NCBI GenBank assembly: GCA_002311345.1
Contig: DCAA01000026.1
Coordinates: 151,041 to 169,867, forward strand
Direction: 5' to 3'
Origin: Planctomycetes bacterium UBA1146
Lineage (GTDB): Bacteria > Planctomycetota > UBA8108 > UBA1146
DNA: 18,827 bases
A program made the position numbers and the translations under genes. Shown one piece after another: positions 1 to 7,657 of this stretch (position 1 is its first letter; every line of letters begins with the position of its first letter). The notes beneath the pieces were generated by a model. It had not been told where the DNA came from and made no database searches. It saw only the letters and a list, made by a program, of their open reading frames with translations.

Positions 1-339
1 ATCGCTCGTGCGCTGGCACAAGACGCGCGTATCTTTCTGATGGACGAACCGTTCGCTGGAGTCGATGCGGCGACAGAGGATGCCATCCGGCGCGTGCTGG
101 AAGATCTGAAAAAACGCGGCCGTACCGTGATCATCGTCCACCACGACCTGCAGACCATCGAACACTTCTTCGATCACGTATTGCTGCTCAATCTGAGACT
201 GGTAGCTTCCGGACCGACGGACGAGACCTTCACCAGGGAGAACCTGCTCAGAACCTACGGCGGTCGATTGACTCTCCTGGATGAAGCTGCGGAAGCAGTT
301 CGAAGGATCCGTACAGGAACCGGCGGGGGCGGATCGTGA
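1..339 (+). CDS. Metal ABC transporter ATP-binding protein (C-terminal fragment)
   Basis: This is the 3' part of an ABC ATPase, open from base 1, with 112 codons visible. The fragment opens with IARAL, the helix that normally follows the LSGGQ signature, which lies just outside the window. Walker B and the catalytic glutamate are at residues 11-17 (IFLMDEP), the D-loop at 18-22 (FAGVD) and the H-loop at 43-49 (VIIVHHD). The sequence style (EPFAGVD, VHHDLQT) matches the Mn/Zn/Fe uptake family (MntB, ZnuC, TroB). The protein would sit on the cytoplasmic face and power metal import through the two permeases that follow. Its TGA stop overlaps the GTG start of the next gene by 4 bases (GTGA), so the genes are probably translationally coupled. 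Metal specificity cannot be read from this fragment. Confidence 0.93.
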   Translation: MARALAQDARIFLMDEPFAGVDAATEDAIRRVLEDLKKRGRTVIIVHHDLQTIEHFFDHVLLLNLRLVASGPTDETFTRENLLRTYGGRLTLLDEAAEAVRRIRTGTGGGGS

Positions 340-1559
340 TCGCCCCGAATACCCTCGTCATCCTGATCGGAATCACGGCACTGGGGATTTGCTGCGGTCT
401 GGTCGGCGCCCTGATGCTGCTGCGCAGACGTGCCCTGCTCTCGGATGCTCTGGCTCACGCAACCCTGCCGGGGGTTTGTATCGCATTCCTTCTCTCCGGT
501 AGCCGATCGACACTGACGCTCGGGCTCGGTGCCCTCGTGAGCGCACTGATCGGTGCCATGCTCGTCTCCTACTTACCTCGCTTCTCCAGAGTGCGGCGCG
601 ATTCGGCAACCGCCTGCATCCTGGGAATTCTGTTCGGAGCCGGCATCGCTCTCTCGGGAATCATCCAGCGATCGGGACCCGGCGCATCCGCAGCAGGCCT
701 GGATGGACTTCTACTCGGTCGGACAGCCGGGATGCTTCGCTCGGAGGCAATGGTGCTCGTCTGTGCCGCCATCGTGATGAGCCTTCTGATCTTCCTCTTG
801 CGCAAGGAACTGCTGCTGAGTTGCTTCGATCCACTCTTTGGACGTTGCTCGGGTCAGGCAACAGGAGCTCTCGATCTGTTACAGACCTCGTTGCTGGCGG
901 CAACCGTCGTACTGGCTCTACCGGCAGTTGGAGTCGTACTCACCGCTGCGCTGGTGGTGATTCCACCCGCGGCCGCCCGCTTCTGGACCGATCGGTTCGA
1001 TCCACTTCTTCGTATCTCGGCGTTCATCGGTGCGGCCTCGGGAATCACAGGCACCATCGTCAGTTCCTCTTATCCGGCATTGCCTGCAGGGCCGGTCATC
1101 GTTCTCTCCGCCACGGGGATCTTCATCTTCTCACTGCTGGCCGCACCGAAGAGAGGCATGATCGCACGCAAGTTGCGGTGGTCGTCGCGCAAGCGTCAGC
1201 GCGAGATTCGCAGGATTCTTCACACATTGCTGCTGGCCTGCGAAGGAGATCAAAATTCTCTCTCCGCCGATCAGATGCTGGCCGGCTCGGTTGCTGCCAG
1301 TCCCCGAGCCCTGAATCGAGCGATCCGGGAAGGATTCGTCGAGAAGGAAGCGGAACGGCTCCAGTTGACACCTCTGGGCACAAAACGAGCGCTCAGAGCG
1401 CGCAAGTCGCAGCAGATCTGGCGCGAATGGCTCACTTCCGAGGCATCCATCGACCGTGATCTCATCGATCTCGACGAGGAAGAGATCGAGAAGTTGCTCC
1501 CTGCAGAACTGGTTCGATCGCTCGAACATTCGATCGAACTGCGCGAGGCAATACGATGA
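336..1559 (+). CDS. Metal ABC transporter permease with C-terminal DtxR-like domain
   Basis: Residues 1-272 form an ABC-3 family permease (ZnuB/MntC/TroC type). Hydrophobic segments run throughout, with the family motif LSDALAHATLPG near 35-46, a cytoplasmic coupling region CFDPLFGRCSG at 163-173 and ALVVIPPAAA at 205-214. The usual permease is about 270-290 residues; this one is 407. After a basic linker (278-292) the extra 115 residues resemble a DtxR/MntR repressor: a winged-helix stretch at about 308-345 (SADQMLAGSVAASPRALNRA) and a dimerisation-like helix at about 380-400. By hand alignment to the repressor encoded at 2770-3543, the wing boundary (LTPLGTK versus LTDTGRE) and the helix end (AELVRSL versus EELICRM) line up, but the His ligands are replaced (Gln359, Lys386). 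The start is GTG at 336, overlapping the ATPase stop; the gene overlaps the next permease by 4 bases (ATGA). The architecture recalls chlamydial YtgC-YtgR. Confidence 0.9.
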   Translation: MIAPNTLVILIGITALGICCGLVGALMLLRRRALLSDALAHATLPGVCIAFLLSGSRSTLTLGLGALVSALIGAMLVSYLPRFSRVRRDSATACILGILFGAGIALSGIIQRSGPGASAAGLDGLLLGRTAGMLRSEAMVLVCAAIVMSLLIFLLRKELLLSCFDPLFGRCSGQATGALDLLQTSLLAATVVLALPAVGVVLTAALVVIPPAAARFWTDRFDPLLRISAFIGAASGITGTIVSSSYPALPAGPVIVLSATGIFIFSLLAAPKRGMIARKLRWSSRKRQREIRRILHTLLLACEGDQNSLSADQMLAGSVAASPRALNRAIREGFVEKEAERLQLTPLGTKRALRARKSQQIWREWLTSEASIDRDLIDLDEEEIEKLLPAELVRSLEHSIELREAIR

Positions 1560-2773
1560 TCAATCTCCTTTCACCCGAAGGCTGGGAAATCCTGTCGGTC
1601 GCAGCGTGCGCTTCGGTAGCCTGCGGGATCCTCGGCCCACAACTGGTTCTCCGTCGCAGGGCGATGCTGGGGGATGCCATCTCTCACGGAGTACTTCCGG
1701 GACTGGTGCTGGGCTTTGTCATCTCGGGTTCGCGAGATCTATTTCCGATGATGGTCGGTGCTCTGATCGCAGCGCTGCTCGTTTCATTCCTGGCAGAGTG
1801 GTTGCGTGATCGTGCAGGACTGGACGAAGGAGCCGCTCTCGGTGTGGTCTTTACCAGTCTCTTTGCAATCGGAATCATCCTGGTGGAGATCTTCGCAAGG
1901 GATGTTGACCTGGATCCGGGCTGCGTTCTTCATGGAATGGTGGAACTGGCACCACTTGATCAGGTCGAGTTGTTCGGGAGTTCAGTTCCCCGATCGCTGG
2001 TTCCGGTATTGATCGCACTCATCTTGAATCTCGTCGTTACGTTGCTGCTGTGGAAGGAATGGAAGATCTGCGCATTCGATCCAACTCTGGCCAGAGCCAC
2101 CGGTCTCCCGGTTCAAACCCTCGAACAGGGTTTGCTCGCACTGGTCGCCCTGACCGCTGTCGCTTGCTTCGAGGCGGTCGGATCGGTGCTAGTCATCGCC
2201 ATGCTCGCGGTCCCGGCCACGATCGCGCACCTACTGTGCAACCGGATGGGTTCGATGGTGATCGTCTCGACGCTGGCTGGATTCCTCTCCGCCTTCATCG
2301 GGACCATTTCTGCCGAGCAACTCAACACCAACGTTCCCGGCATGATGGCCACCTCATCCGGTTTCCTGCTGATGGGTGCCGTGCTGCTGGCTCCCGGACG
2401 CGGGGTGATCCCTCGCTCTGTGCGAAGGTTGCGATGGAATCTACGGGTTGCCATGGAGGATCTACTGGTCGATGCACAACTGTGCGTAGACAAGTGCCGC
2501 CCTGCACCTAGCTCGAAGTTCTTTAGTTTTCGTGGCCTTGCCACCTCTCTTCTGCAAATCAGAGGATTCATGCGAGCGGGCAAACCTCGTGGAGATGGCA
2601 GGCGGATCGCCCGTGCATTGCTCGAGAAGAGAGGATTGTGGCGAAGATTTGCCGCCGAGAGACTCGGTCTCGCCCCGGATCACCTCGATGGTCCGGCCCA
2701 CAGGATCGAACACCACCTCGACGAGGATCTCACGCGCAAGATCGAGACTGGACTGGAATCGAGACGGAGTTAG
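1556..2773 (+). CDS. Second metal ABC transporter permease with degenerate DtxR-like C-terminal domain
   Basis: This is a second ABC-3 permease, about residues 1-285, of the TroD/MntD subtype. It shows LGDAISHGVLPG at 38-49, DVDLDPGCVLHG at 116-127, CAFDPTLARATG at 172-183 and MLAVPATIAHL at 216-226. It would form the membrane channel together with the first permease. It also carries an extension of about 115 residues (290-405). The end of the extension, RIEHHLDEDL at 383-392, aligns by eye with the metal-binding dimerisation helix of the neighbouring repressor (RLEHAVSEEL), keeping the Glu-His pair (E385, H386). The presumed recognition-helix part is much less clear and rich in Arg/Lys. ATG at 1556 overlaps the preceding stop. 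Its stop codon TAG (2771-2773) interlocks with the TAA stop of the convergent repressor gene. The permease assignment is firm; the DtxR origin of the tail is an inference. Confidence 0.9.
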   Translation: MINLLSPEGWEILSVAACASVACGILGPQLVLRRRAMLGDAISHGVLPGLVLGFVISGSRDLFPMMVGALIAALLVSFLAEWLRDRAGLDEGAALGVVFTSLFAIGIILVEIFARDVDLDPGCVLHGMVELAPLDQVELFGSSVPRSLVPVLIALILNLVVTLLLWKEWKICAFDPTLARATGLPVQTLEQGLLALVALTAVACFEAVGSVLVIAMLAVPATIAHLLCNRMGSMVIVSTLAGFLSAFIGTISAEQLNTNVPGMMATSSGFLLMGAVLLAPGRGVIPRSVRRLRWNLRVAMEDLLVDAQLCVDKCRPAPSSKFFSFRGLATSLLQIRGFMRAGKPRGDGRRIARALLEKRGLWRRFAAERLGLAPDHLDGPAHRIEHHLDEDLTRKIETGLESRRS

Positions 2774-3543
2774 GAGACCACTTCCCGGACCTCGATGGAC
2801 TGCGCCAGAGATCCACTGATCGCCACCGGTCTCTCACTTTCCTTCGGCATCAGTAGCAGCGGCCCACCACCTGGTTCCCGTGCTTCGACGATGATCCTGG
2901 AACCGGGTGTCACTCCCCGCTCTCCGAGCCAACTCAGAACATCCGGCAATGCATCGATCACTCTTACCACCTCGAGTTCGACGGCGATGGGAGCTTCCGT
3001 CAATATGATCTCTTCGACTTTTCCAGGGAGTCGGCCTTCCCGATCGGGAATCGGAGAGCCATGAGGATCTCTCGAGGGGAAACCGAGAGCCTCTTCCATC
3101 CTGCAGATCAGTTCCTCGCTGACGGCATGCTCCAGTCTCTCCACTTCCCCATCGACACGATCCCACGGGACTCCGAGAATTGTCGCGATGTAGGATTCCA
3201 GAATGCGATGACGCCGTACCGTCTGGACCGCCAGTTCGCGTCCTGTATCGGTCAGGCGAACACCACGGTAGGGTTCATGTTCCACCCAGCCCTGTTCACC
3301 GAGCCGGCCGGCCATGCGAGTGGCAGACGGGTGCGAGACTCCCACCCGATCCGCCAGTTTCCCGGTGGCGATCCACTGCTGCGGCTCTCCAGAGAGTTTC
3401 CACAGGGCTCTCAGGTAATTCTCCTCCGACTCGCTGGGCAAGGCACCTCCCGACAATCGCCTTCTAACTGCCCAGATCCTACACCATCGACTGCCCGCGG
3501 GCTTGACGACTGGCGAAGAAGGGGCGACAAACAACTCAGACAT
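2770..3543 (-). CDS. DtxR/MntR-family metal-dependent transcriptional repressor
   Basis: This is a three-domain metalloregulator, 257 residues from the chosen ATG. A winged helix runs from about residue 41 (ENYLRALWKL) through VSHPSATRMAGRLGEQGW to the wing YRGVRLTDTG near 92-101. The metal-binding dimerisation domain contains RRHRILES and VERLEHAVSEEL. The C-terminal part (from about residue 200) is an SH3/FeoA-like fold (ERGVTPGSRIIVEAREPGG). Ligand positions read H112, E116, E135, E138, H139. Glutamate rather than cysteine at 135 is the MntR pattern (E-x-x-E-H), suggesting Mn or a related metal, although the N-terminal MntR ligands (Asp, Glu) appear as Asn and Arg. The start is ATG at 3543 with GGAAG just upstream; an in-frame TTG at 3591 lacks a good ribosome site. 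It probably represses the adjacent convergent transporter operon when metal is replete. Confidence 0.9.
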   Translation of the reverse strand: MSELFVAPSSPVVKPAGSRWCRIWAVRRRLSGGALPSESEENYLRALWKLSGEPQQWIATGKLADRVGVSHPSATRMAGRLGEQGWVEHEPYRGVRLTDTGRELAVQTVRRHRILESYIATILGVPWDRVDGEVERLEHAVSEELICRMEEALGFPSRDPHGSPIPDREGRLPGKVEEIILTEAPIAVELEVVRVIDALPDVLSWLGERGVTPGSRIIVEAREPGGGPLLLMPKESERPVAISGSLAQSIEVREVVS

Positions 3544-3548
3544 CTGTT

Positions 3549-3553
3549 CTTCC
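3549..3553 (-). promoter_or_regulatory. Ribosome binding site deciding the repressor start
   Basis: On the minus strand GGAAG lies five bases before ATG at 3543. The longer in-frame start (TTG at 3591) has nothing comparable, which supports the shorter repressor protein. Confidence 0.6.
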
Positions 3554-3606
3554 GGTTCAGGTGCCACGAACGCAGCCTGCAGGGATAGCAACTGAGCAAG
3601 GAGCCT

Positions 3607-3611
3607 GGAGG
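3607..3611 (+). promoter_or_regulatory. Ribosome binding site for the thioesterase TTG start
   Basis: GGAGG lies four bases before TTG at 3616. There is no in-frame ATG before the conserved hotdog core, so this site supports the TTG start. Confidence 0.6.
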
Positions 3612-3615
3612 CAAC

Positions 3616-4086
3616 TTGAATTCAGCACGACAGGAAACGGAATCGGCTCCTCAGGGGGCTGATACTTTTCACTTCAACACCCAGGTCAAAGTCAGGCTGC
3701 CCGAGACTGATGCCATGGGCATCGTGTTTCATGGCAACTACTTCACATACCTCGAGGTCGGTCGGGTCGATTACCTGCTCAACCTCGACCTGGCCGAAGG
3801 TATCAGGCCGATCCGAGAATTCGAGAATGTCGTGGTCGCAGCTCATCTCGATTTCAAATCACCTGCTCGACTGCATGACCTCCTCAGTATTGATGTCTGT
3901 ACCCGTGAGATCGGGAAGAGTTCCTTCACTTTTGGATTCAGAATCCGTCACAAGAATGAAAATCGAATTGTCGCACTGGGTTACACCACTCACTGCGCCA
4001 TCGATGAGGATTTCAAACCCATCGAGGTGCCCCAGAATTTCCGGGCAACGATTTCACGTTACGAGGGTTGGAAGGACTGTTCCTGA
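3616..4086 (+). CDS. Acyl-CoA thioesterase, hotdog fold (YbgC/4HBT family)
   Basis: This 156-residue protein has the single hotdog domain of the 4-hydroxybenzoyl-CoA thioesterase superfamily. The hallmark segment ETDAMGIVFHGNYFTYLEVG lies at residues 30-49. Asp32 aligns with the catalytic aspartate, and HGNY is the usual active-site turn. Family members hydrolyse acyl-CoA thioesters in the cytoplasm; the substrate here cannot be told. About 18 residues precede the domain, with a TTG start chosen on the basis of an upstream GGAGG. Transcription diverges from the metalloregulator across a 72-base gap. The TGA stop shares one base with the ATG of the following HIT gene (TGATG), so the two are probably co-translated. 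Confidence 0.9.
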   Translation: MNSARQETESAPQGADTFHFNTQVKVRLPETDAMGIVFHGNYFTYLEVGRVDYLLNLDLAEGIRPIREFENVVVAAHLDFKSPARLHDLLSIDVCTREIGKSSFTFGFRIRHKNENRIVALGYTTHCAIDEDFKPIEVPQNFRATISRYEGWKDCS

Positions 4087-4478
4087 TGGGGAGTATTTTT
4101 ACCTCGATCATCGATGGCGAGATTCCCTGTCACAAAGTCTGGGAAGACGACAACCATCTGGCGTTTCTTGATATCCGTCCGATTCAGCCGGGGCACTGCC
4201 TCGTTATCCCGAAACGAGAGATCAGTTACATCTTCGACATGGATGAGACGGAATACTCGGCGCTCTGGAGTGCGGTGCGGACGGTGGAAAAGAAACTCCG
4301 TACTGCTACCGGTTGCCAGAGAGTGGTGATCACCGTGGTCGGCTGGGAAGTTCCTCATGTCCACGTCCATCTGATTCCAACCGATGAACTGGCGAGTTTC
4401 CCCATCCCGCCGGCGTGTGACTTCGATGCAGCGGAATTCCCGACCCTGGCCGCCCGAATATCGGAGGCCAGCGAGTAA
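4086..4478 (+). CDS. HIT-family nucleotide hydrolase/transferase
   Basis: This 130-residue protein is of typical length for the histidine triad family. The triad HVHVHLIP is at residues 91-98, where the middle histidine (H93) is the nucleophile in characterised members. IFTSIIDGEIPCHKVWEDD at 4-22 and FLDIRPIQPGHCLVIPKR at 28-45 are the standard N-terminal nucleotide-binding segments. Such enzymes hydrolyse purine nucleoside phosphoramidates or adenylates in the cytoplasm; the exact substrate is unknown. ATG at 4086 is preferred over an in-frame TTG at 4068 because GGAAGGA lies about nine bases upstream and the family usually begins just before the IF segment. It overlaps the thioesterase gene by one base. 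Confidence 0.93.
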   Translation: MGSIFTSIIDGEIPCHKVWEDDNHLAFLDIRPIQPGHCLVIPKREISYIFDMDETEYSALWSAVRTVEKKLRTATGCQRVVITVVGWEVPHVHVHLIPTDELASFPIPPACDFDAAEFPTLAARISEASE

Positions 4479-4527
4479 TCAACTGTCCCGGCCGTTCCTG
4501 TAAGTGCCCTGAACCACGCCTGCAACC

Positions 4528-7434
4528 CTAGGGGCAAACTCCGACAGGTATGCAATCGGGAAGCGCATCGTCCGTGGGATCCAACCCGCATCCCGGGAAC
4601 GGAAACACCGGAGGATCTCCTCCGGAGAACAGATACGAAAGCAACGCCACCGCATCGGAAATGTTGACCGTACCACTATCTGCCATATCCGCCGAGTCGA
4701 CGCACATCAACTGCAATCCATCGAACAGGAACGACAGGATCGCAATGACATCGGAGATGTCGATTCCACCATCGCCATTGGGATCACCACGCAAGAAGGA
4801 CGGACCCTGATTGCAGATTTGTGCCACCACCACGAAGTCATCGATTCCCGCCTCGACGAGGGAACCCGCATCCAGATCCGATGCGATGAATCGCATCTGG
4901 ATAGTGGTCGTCAGAGGAACCAGCAACGACGGATCGAAAGAATGCTGGATCCAACCACCATTGGTGTTCGGGCCGTTGGCCGGACCAACCGTTTCCACGT
5001 TGACCCAGGTGGTCAGGTCACTACTGATCTCGATGACGAAGGTATCGGCATAGGGCGACGCACCGGTGCCGGTAGAATACCAGCGCCAGTACTGGATGGA
5101 GAAAGTCGAGGCTGGATCCACTCCGGTAGCCATATCGAACACCGGGGAGAAAAGTGTCGTGGCTCCACCATCGACGTCATTCTCTCCCAGCGAGCCCCCC
5201 ACAGAGCCCTGGCCTGTCACCCAGCACAGGGTACCTACTTCGCTGTGATCCAGCTCCGGAGCAGCGCCGGTGCCGAGCGGATCGACGCGAGTCCAGACTC
5301 CCGTAGTCGCCGTATCGGTCGGCGCGCCGACGGCCCAACCCAGGTCGACTTCCATCGAGTCGTCGACAACGGTGTTTTGTTCCGAAATGACGGCCGCCTC
5401 GAATGGGTTTCCTGCTCCTGCTGCCGGGGAAGCATGTAATCCCCCTGAGGTGTCCTGGAAAGTGAAGTAATACTGAACCGGTTCTCCGCAATCTTGACCC
5501 GGAATCGTGCCGAGGTATTGATCGGCGCCCATCGCCTGCAGCGACACCGACTGGAAAGGCGCAGTTCCCTGTCTGAACAACAGCAGCCCCGAGGCCGCAT
5601 CCGGAGTGGCAGTACCAGCAACCACCAGTACTCGGATCGATGTGGCATCGAGCGGCAACAGTGACTCGGGACGCCCTTCCGGGTAAGAGATCAGGATGTC
5701 TGGCAATGCTGGACAATCGATGGAGTGCTGAGCAAAGGCATCGCAGATTTCGCCGAAGTTGGGCGTTCCGTTATCGATGCTGCCATCGTCATCATCGACC
5801 GTGAGAACCTCGATCGCAGTCTGAGGATGTGCACTGGAGTTCCCGGAACCACCGATCGTGATGAGTGACCAATCGACGGCTAGTTGTTGAACCAGGGCGA
5901 GGCCTTCGGCCGATCCAAGACTGTTTCCCAGATTTTCCCGAATTCGCCAGAAACTCGCTCCCAGAATCTGACCACAGAAATGAACCGCGCTCTGCGGGCA
6001 TGGATACTGAACATTGGCGGCCACCGGGTCGCGAACCACTGTGCCCGGTCCGAGAAAATCGTGTCCGATGATCGGATCATCATAGATGAGCATGCTCATC
6101 AGATCTCCGAACCCCTCACCGAAAGCGCCCTGGCCCAAACCGAGACGATTGACGATGAAATGACCGTACTCGTGAGATACCACGCTTGCGAAAGCGGTGT
6201 TCACACACCCTCCACCCTCCTGGTAGAAATTGATGCTCTGACCACCGGGACTGTAGAAAGCGTTACATGTATCTGTGATGTTGACGTTGCAATCGATCGC
6301 GATGTCGATTCCAGGATTGCCCGAGAAGGTGCGATCGCGATAGAAGTCATGGGTGATGTTGGTGTAGTGGAAACCGTTTACTTCCGCCTGTACCAGCGCA
6401 TTGGGTATCGGATTCAACTCAACCGTTGCCGGCCCCGGAGGTGTCGTGGGAGTGGTGACGGAGAGATTGACACCCGCTTCGTTCTGAACCACGACCCACT
6501 GTCCCACCAGAGATGAATTCAGATTCACCGGCGCGGTCCCACCGTGGGGAAGCAGAAAACTACCATCGACTTCGGCAAAGGTGGAGGACCCGCCAGAGAT
6601 GGATACGGGGACACGCCCCACCGCCTGATCTACCGCCGGATTGGTGGCGGTATCAGGACGGTTGTTCTGATTGACCCTGCCCCTGACCGCACCGTTAATA
6701 TCGGTGTGAATGATTTCGTTTCGGACCTCGAGGATATCGCCAAACTCTGGATCGACGAGAACGCTCCAGTCCGCGATCTCGGCCGGCTCTGGGTTCATCG
6801 CCAGGACCCGGTACACCAGACGCGAAGATTCACGCAATGCGGCACTCGACTGGATCACCAGTTCGGCTTCTGACCATCGTGGGAGTTTCTCGGCAGCCAT
6901 TTCTTCACGAGCAAGCAACAACGCCTGCTCAGGGGACAGTACAACAGGGGCGTAACCCATCAGCGGTTCCAGAGCCACATGACCGGCAGCATAGACCACC
7001 GCCATCTCGCCAGTATCGAGATCGGGACGCACCAGGATGCGAAAAGCCGAATACTCGACCGGAACTCCATCGATGACCTGTCGGTAAGCAAACACAGTCG
7101 CGGCGCGATCGAGCAGATCGGTCTCGTAGATCAGTTCCAGATCACTAGCGAAGATCCCGAACAAGATGGCGTGTTCTTCCAGGAACCGGTCCACCGCCTC
7201 CAGTTCGGTATTTCCACGCGACATCGGAGCTCCGTACAGAAAAGTACGACCCAGTTGGTCCCTCTCCAGTCGGACATCCGGGTACCTATCATGCAGCGAA
7301 TCCCAGGCAGATATGATTTCTGTCTCGTAGGGGCGTTCCGACCACTCCTGAGCGGAAAGGGGGGCCAAAAAAGAAACCAGCAACCCCAACACCAGACACG
7401 AGTTCAGCAGACCGTCGTTGATCTTCAAGGCCAT
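4528..7434 (-). CDS. Secreted M36/thermolysin-like zinc metalloprotease with dockerin-type tail
   Basis: This is a protein of 968 residues from ATG 7434. A signal peptide occupies about residues 1-29 (hydrophobic LVLGLLVSFLAPLSAQ). Residues 60-240 look like an FTP/PepSY propeptide (LEEHAILFGI, DGVPVEYSAFRILV, VDPEFGDILEV). The zinc site is HEYGH at 421-425 with GEGFGD at 439-444, E440 being the probable third ligand. Cysteines around the active site (TCNAFY, GGGCV, YPCPQ, HFCGQ) suggest disulfides in an exported protein. A downstream DDDDGSIDNGTPN follows the catalytic domain. Residues 690-872 form a beta-rich, lectin-like domain containing YWRWYS and VEAGIDDF. The end carries two dockerin-like calcium repeats (RGDPNGDGGIDISDVI near 882-897, then a second from about 917). 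The alternative TTG at 7461 would spoil the signal peptide. It probably degrades extracellular protein; substrate unknown. Confidence 0.87.
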   Translation of the reverse strand: MALKINDGLLNSCLVLGLLVSFLAPLSAQEWSERPYETEIISAWDSLHDRYPDVRLERDQLGRTFLYGAPMSRGNTELEAVDRFLEEHAILFGIFASDLELIYETDLLDRAATVFAYRQVIDGVPVEYSAFRILVRPDLDTGEMAVVYAAGHVALEPLMGYAPVVLSPEQALLLAREEMAAEKLPRWSEAELVIQSSAALRESSRLVYRVLAMNPEPAEIADWSVLVDPEFGDILEVRNEIIHTDINGAVRGRVNQNNRPDTATNPAVDQAVGRVPVSISGGSSTFAEVDGSFLLPHGGTAPVNLNSSLVGQWVVVQNEAGVNLSVTTPTTPPGPATVELNPIPNALVQAEVNGFHYTNITHDFYRDRTFSGNPGIDIAIDCNVNITDTCNAFYSPGGQSINFYQEGGGCVNTAFASVVSHEYGHFIVNRLGLGQGAFGEGFGDLMSMLIYDDPIIGHDFLGPGTVVRDPVAANVQYPCPQSAVHFCGQILGASFWRIRENLGNSLGSAEGLALVQQLAVDWSLITIGGSGNSSAHPQTAIEVLTVDDDDGSIDNGTPNFGEICDAFAQHSIDCPALPDILISYPEGRPESLLPLDATSIRVLVVAGTATPDAASGLLLFRQGTAPFQSVSLQAMGADQYLGTIPGQDCGEPVQYYFTFQDTSGGLHASPAAGAGNPFEAAVISEQNTVVDDSMEVDLGWAVGAPTDTATTGVWTRVDPLGTGAAPELDHSEVGTLCWVTGQGSVGGSLGENDVDGGATTLFSPVFDMATGVDPASTFSIQYWRWYSTGTGASPYADTFVIEISSDLTTWVNVETVGPANGPNTNGGWIQHSFDPSLLVPLTTTIQMRFIASDLDAGSLVEAGIDDFVVVAQICNQGPSFLRGDPNGDGGIDISDVIAILSFLFDGLQLMCVDSADMADSGTVNISDAVALLSYLFSGGDPPVFPFPGCGLDPTDDALPDCIPVGVCP

Positions 7435-7657
7435 AGCCTCCCATGGTGATTGTGAAAACAACTGCGACGGGCAAAGGGAATAGACCCCCAGGGCGAAGGA
7501 ACTCTACTGATTCAACTAGTCACTTAGCCCGGAGAACCCACACAAGTCCTGATGGGCATGATAAAAGCAGAACCGCTGCACGGCGAGAAGGTAATCCGCC
7601 ACCACAGGGGCTATCGGAGTGCCATCGAGGGCCCGGGGATGATTGATTTCGGCTGGA
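7435..7657. other. Intergenic gap between the two protease genes
   Basis: This 223-base stretch has no plausible gene and no strong hairpin followed by a T-run. It presumably holds the leader of the downstream protease gene, including GGGAGG a couple of bases before its ATG. I could not pick a convincing promoter. Confidence 0.5.

Noticed and set aside
3544..3615. A metalloregulator operator in the repressor-thioesterase gap
   Set aside because: I found no convincing DtxR/MntR-type palindrome in these 72 bases.
4819..6516. Long plus-strand open frames opposite the first protease gene
   Set aside because: They lie antisense to a clear protease, have no family resemblance, and their Arg/Ser-rich composition is typical of shadow frames in GC-rich DNA.
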